Of a DNA stretch of 64,000 nt, positions 1 to 7,593 are shown in pieces. Below the pieces are notes generated by a model, which was not told the origin of the DNA, ran no database searches, and saw only the letters and a list, made by a program, of their open reading frames with translations. Source of the stretch: Chitinimonas viridis (GTDB lineage Bacteria > Pseudomonadota > Gammaproteobacteria > Burkholderiales > Chitinimonadaceae). Where the stretch lies: the NCBI RefSeq assembly GCF_030409555.1, contig NZ_JAUFPU010000003.1:186001-250000 (forward strand), in the 5' to 3' direction. How positions within the stretch are numbered: the first letter of the stretch is position 1; every line of letters starts with the position of its first letter. The translations under genes were made by a program, and so were the position numbers.

Positions 1-3
1 AGT

Positions 4-264
4 GTGCCGGGCAAGTATGGCTTTCAGGCGGCGCGCTATGCGGCAAGGATGTGGATGACACCTGTTAGCCAGAAGGGGGCGACTGCGGGGTCGGAGGTGG
101 AGCTGGCAGGCATGGCGGGTTGCTCGGCAGCGACGGCGCATCGCTACAAGCACGCGGTGTGGGCTGAGCTGGATACGCAATACACGGCTGCTCTGAAGGC
201 GGTGGCGCATCGATTCGACGAACTCCTGCGGCCGGCTCAAGAGGCGTCGCGCACAGGTTCATAG
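4..264 (+). CDS. hypothetical protein, possibly 5'-truncated
   Basis: An 86-residue open frame beginning at a GTG near the window edge; it may start upstream of the window. I do not recognise the family. A central segment (about residues 36-50, AGMAGCSAATAHRYKHA) has the spacing of a helix-turn-helix recognition helix, which is only suggestive. It lies on the same strand as the prophage genes that begin 3 kb further on, but nothing links it to them. It may not be a real gene. Confidence 0.35.
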   Translation: MPGKYGFQAARYAARMWMTPVSQKGATAGSEVELAGMAGCSAATAHRYKHAVWAELDTQYTAALKAVAHRFDELLRPAQEASRTGS

Positions 265-424
265 GGAATGCTGTGAAGGTTTACAGCTGAGGCTTAGAAG
301 CCAGCTTCCCCGCCGGCGGGCGGGGGTAGGGGTGGGGCTCAATCAAGGTCGGGCCGTTGTTTGAGTTGCCGCCATAGTGAGCACCCGGGTGCCTGCGCTG
401 GCGTGTGCAGGTTCAGTGTAGGCC

Positions 425-1234
425 CTAGTTGTCATCCCATTTATCGGCGAGGCGCTTGAGATCGCCGGTTTGCTCCAGCTGGCGTAGCGCTGCTTTGATC
501 CGATCAATGACTGCCGGCGGTACATGCCGGGCAAACGTCAAATAGAAGGCCTGGCGATCCATGACGGTGGGCAGTATGCGCACTTTTCCTTCCAGCCCCA
601 GTTTACGTATATCGCCCTTGATGCCGGGCAGGCGGTGGTAGAAAAAGCGCCCGCGACCAGCCAGTAGTTTTTGTAGATTGGTGGGGGTGTCCTTGGCATT
701 GGAGTCTATCTGCAAACCGCCCAGGGCCCGCAGGCGGCTGACCGGGCCGAATCCATGGATGGTGAGTATGATGCCGCTATCGCCTAGCTTGCGTACATCG
801 TCCCAGTGCTGGATGGATGTGGCATCGTCGGCACGGGCTACCAAGTGGTAGCGGACCTGGAACAGGGCGGGTTCAGCGTAGATAAAGCGGGCCTCTCGCT
901 CGGGTGTTTTGGAGAGGCCACATTCGGCATCTATCGAGCCCGCTGCCATCGAGGCTTCGATACGTGCGGCGGGTTGCAATTCCTGGTCGCCGCTAAAACG
1001 GATGGTGGGCTCCAGTCGTTCTATTGCCCTAAGTACATCAATACAAATACCACCTATGCTGCCATCGGGCAGTGTGAGGTACTTGGGTTCGGTACCACTT
1101 TGGGATGGCACTTTGAGCATGATGCTTTCAGCTCCCAAGGCATGGCTACAGGCGAGGCTGAGCAGGCACAGGGCAGCCGTGCAGCAGCGCCATGAGGACC
1201 GCATGGACGAGGCGGGGTGCCAAGGTGCTTTCAT
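425..1234 (-). CDS. periplasmic substrate-binding protein (SBP_bac_3 type), orphan
   Basis: A 269-residue protein with a leader peptide (hydrophobic CCTAALCLLSLACSHALG, about residues 17-34) and the layout of family-3 amino-acid-type binding proteins. It has an early IGGICIDVLRAI segment, an ECGLSKTPEREARFIYAEP stretch typical of the first lobe, and a C-terminal helix with LEQTGDLKRLADKW. Start is at 1234; an in-frame ATG at 1204 would give a more compact leader, and neither has a strong ribosome site. No permease or ATPase gene adjoins it. Such orphan proteins in betaproteobacteria are often annotated only as transporter substrate-binding domain proteins. The ligand cannot be inferred. Confidence 0.82.
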   Translation of the reverse strand: MKAPWHPASSMRSSWRCCTAALCLLSLACSHALGAESIMLKVPSQSGTEPKYLTLPDGSIGGICIDVLRAIERLEPTIRFSGDQELQPAARIEASMAAGSIDAECGLSKTPEREARFIYAEPALFQVRYHLVARADDATSIQHWDDVRKLGDSGIILTIHGFGPVSRLRALGGLQIDSNAKDTPTNLQKLLAGRGRFFYHRLPGIKGDIRKLGLEGKVRILPTVMDRQAFYLTFARHVPPAVIDRIKAALRQLEQTGDLKRLADKWDDN

Positions 1235-1297
1235 CAGACCAGTGTAGCTGGGCTATGGCGCTTTGCTGGGTGCGCGGGCGGCGGACGGCGACGGCGG

Positions 1298-2632
1298 TCA
1301 AGGTCCCAAATAGTATTCAGTCATGATGCTGCGATAGTGGCTGTCGCGGTAGGAGATGCGGCTGTTGCGCACTGTTACGGTTTGCATGCTGCTGATCTGG
1401 GGGCCTAGATCGGTGGCGGTGAAGCTTTGTTCGCTGATGGCGTAGTCGCCGCTGGCTTGGCTTGTGCCAGCATTGCCGACGAGTTTCAGATAGGCCCATA
1501 CGTACTTTATGCCTGCAGGTGCGGTGCCGCTGATGGCGATTGCGCCACCCAGATAGCTTGCAAAGGCCTGTTGGCTGGCGGGGCTGAAGTCGGGATAGCT
1601 GAGGGCAAGCGCTTAGGCGCCGAGATGCGGCCGCTGAAGGATATGGGCCTGATAGGTGTAGGCGAGGCTGGCATCGGCCCGGTAAAACTGCATCTGATAG
1701 ATGGCGGCGTTGGGAATGCGCTGGATGGTGGTGTCGTTGTTGATCTGATAGTAGGGCGAGGTGATGCTGGCGGTGCCGCCTGGCTGCGTAAAGGTGGTGA
1801 CCCATTGATTGCCTGCGCCGCCTGTACCGGGCACATAGGTGAGACCGGCGACAGGCAGGCCTGGCCCGGTAATGATGGCGTGGCTGATATCGCTGCTGTT
1901 ACTGGCATCGGCGTCAATGATAGAGAACTCCAGCCCTTGGCTCAGGGTGGCTGCCGCATTGTTACGGCTGTGGCGTAAGGCCTGTGCCCAAGCGCCTGTC
2001 TCGAATCGTTGCTGATTGCCTAGCCATAGCCATTGCTGGTTGATTTTACGCAGCTGCATGCCATACACCCGCTCCTGCAGGGTGCCCAGTGCATCCAATA
2101 CATCGAAACTGACTGTGGCCAGATCGCCTGACAGGGCTTGAGCCTGTACATTGGCAAACTGCATGCCTAGGGTATCGGCGTCGCCGATAAGGTCGGCGAT
2201 GTGCGTGCTGCGTTGCTTGTCGTTATGCAGAAAGTCGTCGGCAAGCAAAGGCGTCAGTTGATCGGCGCTGGGATGGCCTTGGCTGAAAAGTTGGGAGAAG
2301 CTGGTGACGGCATGGGTCAGTGCGGACCGGGTGATGTTGTCTACACACACGTCAGGCAGAACCTGGCATTGGTAGTCGGCTACCGGCGCGATCTTGAGTG
2401 GGCTGCTGGCGATGGTGCCTAGTACCCAGATGTCCCCGTCTTTGACGGCGAGGTAGTTGTTGGACTGAGGGTAATAGCGATAGGTATAACCTTCGTATTG
2501 TGCGGTGCTGCTGTTGCCTGGAAACAGTGCGTAGTATTGGATCTCCGCCCAGTCGAACAGTTGATCTGGCGTGATGGCGGCCTGGGCCATGCTGCTGCAC
2601 AGGAGTAGCTGTAGCGCGATGTGACGGTTCAT
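1298..2632 (-). pseudogene. exported protein gene interrupted by an in-frame TAA
   Basis: The frame that starts at 2632 (AGGAGG six bases upstream) runs to a TAA at 1613-1615. The same frame then stays open for about 104 more codons to a TGA at 1298-1300. The downstream stretch reads like protein: SYPDFSPASQQAFASYLGG, then GIKYVWAYLKLVGNAG, then SYRDSHYRSIMTEYYLGP. A single nonsense change in a gene of about 444 codons explains this best. A sequencing error or stop readthrough would look the same. Family unknown; the N-terminal part resembles a domain common in betaproteobacterial exported proteins. Confidence 0.62.
1613..2632 (-). CDS. exported protein of unknown function, open N-terminal part of the interrupted gene
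   Basis: This is the 339-residue product if the TAA at 1613 is real. It has a signal peptide (MNRHIALQLLLCSSMAQA) followed by a tyrosine-rich N-terminal domain (FDWAEIQYYALFPG, YRYYPQSNNYLAVKDG, IWVLG) and two nearby cysteines (YQCQVLPDVCVDN). The middle region (about residues 120-215) resembles a SnoaL-like or nuclear-transport-factor-like fold by its helix then WLWLGNQQRFETGAW pattern; that is a guess. The C-terminus ends abruptly within what looks like a beta-sandwich domain continued beyond the stop. Confidence 0.55.
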   Translation of the reverse strand: MNRHIALQLLLCSSMAQAAITPDQLFDWAEIQYYALFPGNSSTAQYEGYTYRYYPQSNNYLAVKDGDIWVLGTIASSPLKIAPVADYQCQVLPDVCVDNITRSALTHAVTSFSQLFSQGHPSADQLTPLLADDFLHNDKQRSTHIADLIGDADTLGMQFANVQAQALSGDLATVSFDVLDALGTLQERVYGMQLRKINQQWLWLGNQQRFETGAWAQALRHSRNNAAATLSQGLEFSIIDADASNSSDISHAIITGPGLPVAGLTYVPGTGGAGNQWVTTFTQPGGTASITSPYYQINNDTTIQRIPNAAIYQMQFYRADASLAYTYQAHILQRPHLGA

Positions 2633-3060
2633 GAGACCTCCTGCGATGGTTGTATCAGGCATTGCTGGCAGCGTAGCGCGTGCCGGCAAGCTTGGTTGGG
2701 TGGCAAGATGGACGGCAGCGGGTTTGGCCTTGGCGACATTCGGCGCTACGAAGACCGCGCATCTGCCTCGGCGCTGCGAGCTTTCCGCGCCTGATTGCTG
2801 TGCTTGCGCAGCAGGGCCCTAGGCTGGGTTGTGTCTGCCGCTCTTGGCACTAACCGTTTCGTTGTGGCTATCCCGCGCCGGGATGCGCCTTCGTAGCGGT
2901 GATGGGGGCTATCCTGGCTGCGTTTGCCGGTCCGGGTCTTCTCGGTGCTGCCCAATCCGTCACATCCCATTAATGTATTGAGTTCGCAATCGGCGCTGGG
3001 TACTTGCCTTGCGGCATGAAGTGTGAGATCATCGATTCGTTACTTTCAATAAGTGCGACA

Positions 3061-3087
3061 AAAACCCGGCCTTGTGCCGGGTTTTTT
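3061..3087 (+). terminator. intrinsic terminator hairpin
   Basis: Perfect 10-bp stem (AAAACCCGGC / GCCGGGTTTT) with a 5-base loop and six T residues on the plus strand. No plus-strand gene lies just upstream in the window, so it may be a leftover of the chromosome or of phage late genes. Confidence 0.6.
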
Positions 3088-3095
3088 CGTTTCTG

Positions 3096-3129
3096 CGCCC
3101 AATCCAGTTGATGCCAACCGGATTGGGCG
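3096..3129. repeat. inverted repeat (long hairpin) before the lysis cassette
   Basis: CGCCCAATCC and GGATTGGGCG form a perfect 10-bp stem. Inside the loop GTTG and CAAC pair again after a single A/C mismatch, giving 14 pairs in all. It sits 26 bases before the holin start and has no T tract, so it is not a standard terminator. Confidence 0.6.
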
Positions 3130-3155
3130 TTTGCGTTTCTGGAGGGTGATGAGGG

Positions 3156-3374
3156 ATGGATCAACGAACATACGACGTGGGGCTGGAGGCGATCAAGGCG
3201 GCACCGCCGGTATCGGTTGGTGCGATGACATTGGCAGGCCTGCAGTTGTCTGACTTGGTGCTGTTGGTGACTTTGCTTTACACGGTGATGCAGTTGCTGG
3301 TGCTGTGGCGTGACAAGTTTGGTGGTGCTAACTGCTTGCGCAGGATTGGGCGTTGGTTGCGGAGGCGGGCATGA
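3156..3374 (+). CDS. phage holin-like small membrane protein
   Basis: A 72-residue protein with one strong transmembrane helix (about residues 30-47, LSDLVLLVTLLYTVMQLL) and a basic C-terminal tail (RRIGRWLRRRA). The N-terminal part, KAAPPVSVGAMTLAGLQLSD, follows the pattern of small phage holins that read APPV..G....G..LSDWV. Holins make the lesion or depolarise the membrane and so time lysis. Its stop overlaps the start of the lysozyme gene (3371), the usual holin-endolysin coupling. GTG and TTG starts are not needed: ATG at 3156 has GAGG nearby. Confidence 0.75.
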   Translation: MDQRTYDVGLEAIKAAPPVSVGAMTLAGLQLSDLVLLVTLLYTVMQLLVLWRDKFGGANCLRRIGRWLRRRA

Positions 3375-3847
3375 GCTTGCGCGGGCGTTTGATTGCTGCA
3401 GGAGCGGCAGGGAGCTTGCTGCTGGCCGCCTTGCTGATTGACCCGCATGAGGGGGAGGTACGCCAGGCTTATCTGGACCCGGTTGGGGTGCCAACCGCCT
3501 GTTTTGGACAAACAGGTGCTGCCGTGCGGATGGGAAGGGCTTATGGCGCTGAAGAATGTGCCGGCATGCTGGTGGCGGGCACACGTGTTGCCATGGCGGA
3601 TGTGGCGCGCTGCATACCGGTGGCGCTACCAGTGGGGATGCAGGCGGCACTGACTTCGTTTGCCTTCAATGTGGGTGGGCGCCAGCTTTGTCGATCTACC
3701 TTGGTGCGCAAGGCGAAGGCGGGGGATTTGATGGGTGCCTGTGCGGAGCTGAGCCGTTGGACCTACGCGGGGGGCCGGCAGTGGCCAGGGCTGGTCAGGC
3801 GCAGGGCGCATGAGCGGGCTGTATGCGAAGGGAGGGCAGTGCTTTGA
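3371..3847 (+). CDS. phage lysozyme, glycoside hydrolase family 24, SAR endolysin type
   Basis: A 158-residue muramidase that cleaves peptidoglycan at phage lysis. The E-8-D-5-T catalytic triad is intact: Glu27 (in HEGEV), Asp36 (LDPVG) and Thr42 (PTACFG). An N-terminal hydrophobic segment (residues 8-23, IAAGAAGSLLLAALLI) with weak hydrophobicity (Ala/Gly rich) matches a signal-arrest-release segment, as in the P21-type endolysins, rather than a cleaved leader. The ATG at 3371 overlaps the holin stop. The longer frame from 3353 would add codons inside the holin gene and lacks a ribosome site. The gene appears intact despite the decay around it. Confidence 0.9.
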   Translation: MSLRGRLIAAGAAGSLLLAALLIDPHEGEVRQAYLDPVGVPTACFGQTGAAVRMGRAYGAEECAGMLVAGTRVAMADVARCIPVALPVGMQAALTSFAFNVGGRQLCRSTLVRKAKAGDLMGACAELSRWTYAGGRQWPGLVRRRAHERAVCEGRAVL

Positions 3848-4440
3848 TGAATCAGGCCTGGGCGTATTTGAAGTTAGGGGGCGTGCTAGTGCTGCTGACG
3901 GCCCTGGTGGGAGTGGGTCTGCTGCTGGGCTATTGGCTGCTTGGTGAGGTTGAGCGGAGCGAGGTGATGACGCCTGCGCCGGCCGTGCGCCAGGCTGACG
4001 GTGCGCTGGTATTGGCGAGGCAGCCAATTGCCAAGGCTGGCAAGCCTGTGCATGCCTTGCCAGCGGCTAGCGTGGAGGAGCGCCGTATCCAGTTGCATGT
4101 ACGGCCTGAAACCCGGCCGACGGAAGCGGCTTTTGCGTTGGACTGCCTGTGTGACCCGGTACAGGTTGATGTGAGCCTGGTGCGGGATGCGGAGGGGGGG
4201 CAGCGTGTGGTGGCGAGTTCACCTGACGGCGAGGTGCTCGCTGGTCTGGACATGCCGCTGACACCGATGCGCTTGTCGGCGCCACCCAGCACCTGGGCTG
4301 CAGGCCTGAGCTGGTCACCGCGGCAGCGTGTGGCGGGTATCTGGCTGGAGCGGGATATAGGCCGACTACGCCTTGGGGCGGAGCTGCTGGCGCAGGATTC
4401 GCGCCTGGATCCTCGCCTGCGGGCAGGGTGGACATGGTGA
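3847..4440 (+). CDS. membrane-anchored phage lysis-cassette protein
   Basis: A 197-residue protein whose ATG overlaps the lysozyme stop (TGATG). One N-terminal transmembrane helix (about residues 10-31, GVLVLLTALVGVGLLLGYWLL) is followed by a long soluble part. The part reading KPVHALPAASVEERRIQLHV and then VQVDVSLVRDAEGGQRVVASSPDG resembles a conserved protein found after lysozyme in betaproteobacterial and Xanthomonas phages. A spanin-like role (Rz position) fits the place. It lacks the long coiled coil of classical Rz, so that role is an inference. Confidence 0.6.
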   Translation: MNQAWAYLKLGGVLVLLTALVGVGLLLGYWLLGEVERSEVMTPAPAVRQADGALVLARQPIAKAGKPVHALPAASVEERRIQLHVRPETRPTEAAFALDCLCDPVQVDVSLVRDAEGGQRVVASSPDGEVLAGLDMPLTPMRLSAPPSTWAAGLSWSPRQRVAGIWLERDIGRLRLGAELLAQDSRLDPRLRAGWTW

Positions 4441-4973
4441 ATGCCCAAAAACTGTCGCCCAGGCGACAACGGTTTGTGGACGAGTACTTGGTGGATATGA
4501 ACGGCGTGGCGGCCTATCTGCGCGCAGGTTTTGCCTCGCGCAACGCGGCCGCTGCGGCTAGCGGGGCGCATCGCCTGCTGAAGGTCGATGCGGTGGCGGA
4601 GGCGATAGCGGAGCGTATGGCGGCCCGCCAGCAGCGTACGGAGATCAGCCAGGACAGGGTGCTGAATGAATATGCGCGCATTGCTTTTTTTGATCCAAGG
4701 CGGTTGTTTCATCCCGATGGGCGCTTGAAAAAAGTGCTGGAGCTGGATGCGGATTCGGCGGCGGTGCTGACCGCCATGGATGTGGCGGAGCTGGCAGCGG
4801 GCGAGGGGTCGACTATCAGGAAGGTCAAGCTGCTGGATAAGAAGGCGGCGCTTGATAGTCTCGCTCGCCATCTGGGTTTGTTCAACGACAAGCAGACGGT
4901 GAAACATGAACTGGAAGAGCTGACGGATGCTGAACTCGACGCACGGATTGCCATGCTCAGCAGCGACGGATAA
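4434..4973 (+). CDS. phage terminase small subunit
   Basis: A 179-residue protein of the Terminase_2 family, which recognises packaging sites and recruits the large subunit. The N-terminus has the family helix-turn-helix pattern (KLSPRRQRFVDEYLVDMNG, AAYLRAGF, AAASGAHRLLK), followed by the coiled C-terminal part with EISQDRVLNEYARIAFFDPR and KAALDSLARHLGLF. I chose ATG 4434, six bases after an upstream in-frame GTG. Its 3' end overlaps the next gene (4927), which is the normal TerS-TerL arrangement. Confidence 0.88.
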   Translation: MVNAQKLSPRRQRFVDEYLVDMNGVAAYLRAGFASRNAAAAASGAHRLLKVDAVAEAIAERMAARQQRTEISQDRVLNEYARIAFFDPRRLFHPDGRLKKVLELDADSAAVLTAMDVAELAAGEGSTIRKVKLLDKKAALDSLARHLGLFNDKQTVKHELEELTDAELDARIAMLSSDG

Positions 4974-7257
4974 GCGGCGCCAGTTGCTGCGCTTGCTGGA
5001 CGAAAGGGGGCGACGGTTGCGCGAGAACCGTCTGCTGGTGTACCGGCCGTATCGGAAGCAGCAGCAATTTCATGCTGCCATTGCTGTTTTTCGTGAGCGC
5101 TTGCTACGCGCGGGCAACCAGAATGGCAAGACGTTTTGCTGTGGCGCTGAGCTGGCCTTCCACTTGACGGGCATGTATCCGGATTGGTGGCAGGGGCGAC
5201 GCTGGGATAGGCCCATCCTGGCTTGGGCGGCATCTGAAACGGGGGAGTCGACCCGTGACAACCCACAGCGTGCCTTGCTGGGGCTGGTGGGGGAGTTGGG
5301 GACGGGCGCGGTTCCGCGTGACCGTTTGGGCGACTATGGGATGGCGACTGGCGTCAGCAACCTGTTCGACTTTATCAAAGTGAGGCATGCGACGGGTAGC
5401 CTGAGCAGGATATTGAATCGACCCAGGTTTGCTGGGCCCGTGCAGCCTGGCAGGCAATATGTACTGATTGATGATGCCTTGCCGCAAGGCGACATGTTGG
5501 CCGCACTGGCGCGACATATCCAGCAGGGCGGAGGGCACATTGCAGCGATTGTTGCCCTGACCGGCAAACAATTCAGCGCTCCTTTGGCACCAGCACCAAG
5601 TTTGCTGCGCCAAGTTCGCGAGAAATATGGAGACATGGAAGATGCCTTCCGACAAGCAACAGGTTACGACTACCAAAGCCTTACTGCCAGTGAAGCGCGT
5701 TACCTCAGGAACTACAAGTCGGTTGACGTAGTCAGAGATCGAATCCTTGCGGAATCTCGTCAAAGAGCGAAGCCAACAGATAAAAGATCTGTTAACGAAT
5801 CACGCAAAACGCCACCGCAGGGTGGCGTTGCTGTTTCGGCGAATAGCATATTGCCATCAAAGGGCTCCAGATTCGGCGCGGAGGGGGGGAATGGCCTAGC
5901 TCAGAAAACCGGGCTTAATCGGGAGACCCAGCATGGCCTGCAGAAATCGGCCGCCGCCCGCACTGAGTCGCCCCCGAGAGCTGCTAGCAGCCCAGAACAC
6001 TACAATCTCTCGCAGGCTGCTTCCCCCATCACTTCCCTCGATGGACATGCCAAGAATGCATTGGCTACGCACTGGATTGATCGTCGCGAGGCGAGAATCC
6101 AGCGTAATGCGAATAGGGAGGCCTATCCGAACAGACAAGTACCACGCAGTGTCATGATCGACCTTGCGGGTCTGTCCTCAGCGCACCCCAGTGCGCGTTA
6201 TGTTGCCATGCAGTCGCTGGTGGATAGCATGCAGCGTGCTGCGGCTTGGGGTGGGTACTCGTCAGCTACCAGTACTGAGCCCTGGGATGGGAATGTCTCG
6301 ATTACGCCAATTTCAGCTGCTGAGCAACAGCAGATAGATATGGTGGCTGAGAGCTTTATGGTTGCGGCTGAGTTGACCAATGCCAGCATGACCCAAGATG
6401 GATTCGCGGGGCGTGACAACGCCCTCAAGGACTTGCGCAAGCAAATGTGCAGCCTGAGCCAGAATCAGCAAGCGCAATTGGTGGTTCAGCTCACTGACCA
6501 GATTGCGGCGACGAAAGAGATGCGTGGCTGGTACGGTAACATCGGTTGGAAAGCTGACCAAGCTAAGTTTAAGGACGCTGTGCAGGCAACTGGGGGGGAA
6601 GAGATTCTCCACATGGCAACCGGTCCGGGCGTACTGGTAGGTGGAAGTACGACGAAGGACATGGCATCATTGCCGAAGGTTGTTACCGCAGGTGTTGCGC
6701 CAGCTTTTGGCAATAGTTTGTCCATGCTGCGCAGACAGGTTGCGACCGGAGTCCCGAGACTTGGGCAGTATAACGTTCCAAGCAAAGTGTTTAGGTATGC
6801 GTATGGGATTGCATTTGAACCAGACATCGCAACGCATATTACAAGATTGGATGGTTTTACGCAGAGTAAAGGCATTGGTGGTGCGCACAACTTGGACGCA
6901 TTTATGGATGCTGCAACGAAGAATAATGTCAATATTATTAGTCAAGCGCCCGGTGGTGTGAAAGGCATCTATATAATTAAATATGAGATTCCGGTCGCCG
7001 ATAAAGTGGGCAACGTTATGCTTGATGCAAATGGTGGCATTGTTTACAAGGGCGCAGACTTCACCAAAACTGTGTATGACCCTAGGGTTATTTCTGATCA
7101 AGCCATTCTTGAGCTTGGGCAGCAGGCGGCATCTTCTGGCTATGCAAATTCCGTAGCGAATGGAATAAGGGCATACACTGCAGAAGCCGGTGGTATCTCA
7201 TTCCGAGTTTACCGGAATGAACAAACCGGTTTGATTACAAACTTCCACCCGAGGTGA
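4927..7257 (+). CDS. chimeric protein: terminase large subunit N-terminus, PRTase-like domain, EndoU/CdiA-type toxin C-terminus
   Basis: One uninterrupted 776-codon frame in three parts. Residues 1 to about 155 are the start of a phage TerL with a Walker A (AGNQNGKT) and the FDFIKVRHATG segment that normally precedes the ATPase core; Walker B and the nuclease are missing. Residues about 158-280 follow the phosphoribosyltransferase-like domain of phage polyvalent proteins: PGRQYVLIDDALPQGD (from about 175), ALTGKQFSA and SLTASEARYLR. Residues about 620-776 match EndoU-type contact-inhibition toxins: GGAHNLDAFM with His654, KGIYIIKYEIP, TKTVYDPRVISDQ, and a final TNFHPR. A linker of unknown fold lies between. 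Most likely a deletion joined terL to the 3' part of a MuF-type toxin gene. Whether the chimera is made or active is unknown. Confidence 0.7.
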   Translation: MLNSTHGLPCSAATDKRRQLLRLLDERGRRLRENRLLVYRPYRKQQQFHAAIAVFRERLLRAGNQNGKTFCCGAELAFHLTGMYPDWWQGRRWDRPILAWAASETGESTRDNPQRALLGLVGELGTGAVPRDRLGDYGMATGVSNLFDFIKVRHATGSLSRILNRPRFAGPVQPGRQYVLIDDALPQGDMLAALARHIQQGGGHIAAIVALTGKQFSAPLAPAPSLLRQVREKYGDMEDAFRQATGYDYQSLTASEARYLRNYKSVDVVRDRILAESRQRAKPTDKRSVNESRKTPPQGGVAVSANSILPSKGSRFGAEGGNGLAQKTGLNRETQHGLQKSAAARTESPPRAASSPEHYNLSQAASPITSLDGHAKNALATHWIDRREARIQRNANREAYPNRQVPRSVMIDLAGLSSAHPSARYVAMQSLVDSMQRAAAWGGYSSATSTEPWDGNVSITPISAAEQQQIDMVAESFMVAAELTNASMTQDGFAGRDNALKDLRKQMCSLSQNQQAQLVVQLTDQIAATKEMRGWYGNIGWKADQAKFKDAVQATGGEEILHMATGPGVLVGGSTTKDMASLPKVVTAGVAPAFGNSLSMLRRQVATGVPRLGQYNVPSKVFRYAYGIAFEPDIATHITRLDGFTQSKGIGGAHNLDAFMDAATKNNVNIISQAPGGVKGIYIIKYEIPVADKVGNVMLDANGGIVYKGADFTKTVYDPRVISDQAILELGQQAASSGYANSVANGIRAYTAEAGGISFRVYRNEQTGLITNFHPR

Positions 7258-7260
7258 TAA

Positions 7261-7593
7261 ATGATGAGTGTCGAACTGTTTAAATTGCAAAATGTAGAAA
7301 ACGATCCCGAGTGGATTATTAAGGAGTTTTTTAACTCAGCATACTTCCAAGGAGAATTTGTCTCAGCCGTTAATTCAATAGCGGCAGGGCGTTCGTGCGT
7401 TATCAATGAAGACTATTGTCTTTTTGCCGATCCAGAAGGTCCTGATCCGGAATTGTATTTTGATGGAGTAAAATTTGGAATAATGAATGACCAAGTTGTA
7501 GTCACTAACGAAAAATGCAAGACATTTTTGCAGGGTGCATGTAGTCGTTATGTTGAGCTTCATCCAGAAGATAGGGAGAAATTACCAAAGTAA
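7261..7593 (+). CDS. immunity protein for the EndoU-type toxin (CdiI-like)
   Basis: A 110-residue acidic protein starting three bases after the toxin stop, with GAGGTGAT as ribosome site. Position, size, acidity and strongly AT-rich codon use all fit an immunity protein that blocks the cognate nuclease. Segments such as DYCLFADPEGPDPELYFDGVKFG resemble immunity proteins paired with RNase toxins, but I recall this pattern only loosely. It is intact, unlike the second cassette. Retention of an intact immunity gene suggests that the toxin upstream is, or recently was, active. Confidence 0.65.
   Translation: MMSVELFKLQNVENDPEWIIKEFFNSAYFQGEFVSAVNSIAAGRSCVINEDYCLFADPEGPDPELYFDGVKFGIMNDQVVVTNEKCKTFLQGACSRYVELHPEDREKLPK

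Larger units (their letters stand above)
2633..3155. other. intergenic stretch left of the prophage remnant
   Basis: About 520 bases without a gene I can support. Short open frames on both strands show no recognisable protein pattern. The right end holds two consecutive hairpins (3061-3087 and 3096-3129), listed separately, and then the lysis cassette. No tRNA gene or obvious attachment-site repeat was seen. Confidence 0.5.

Noticed and set aside
2746-2970. Minus-strand frame of 74 codons in the gap left of the prophage
   Set aside because: Composition and codon pattern are not protein-like, no ribosome site, no recognisable motif.
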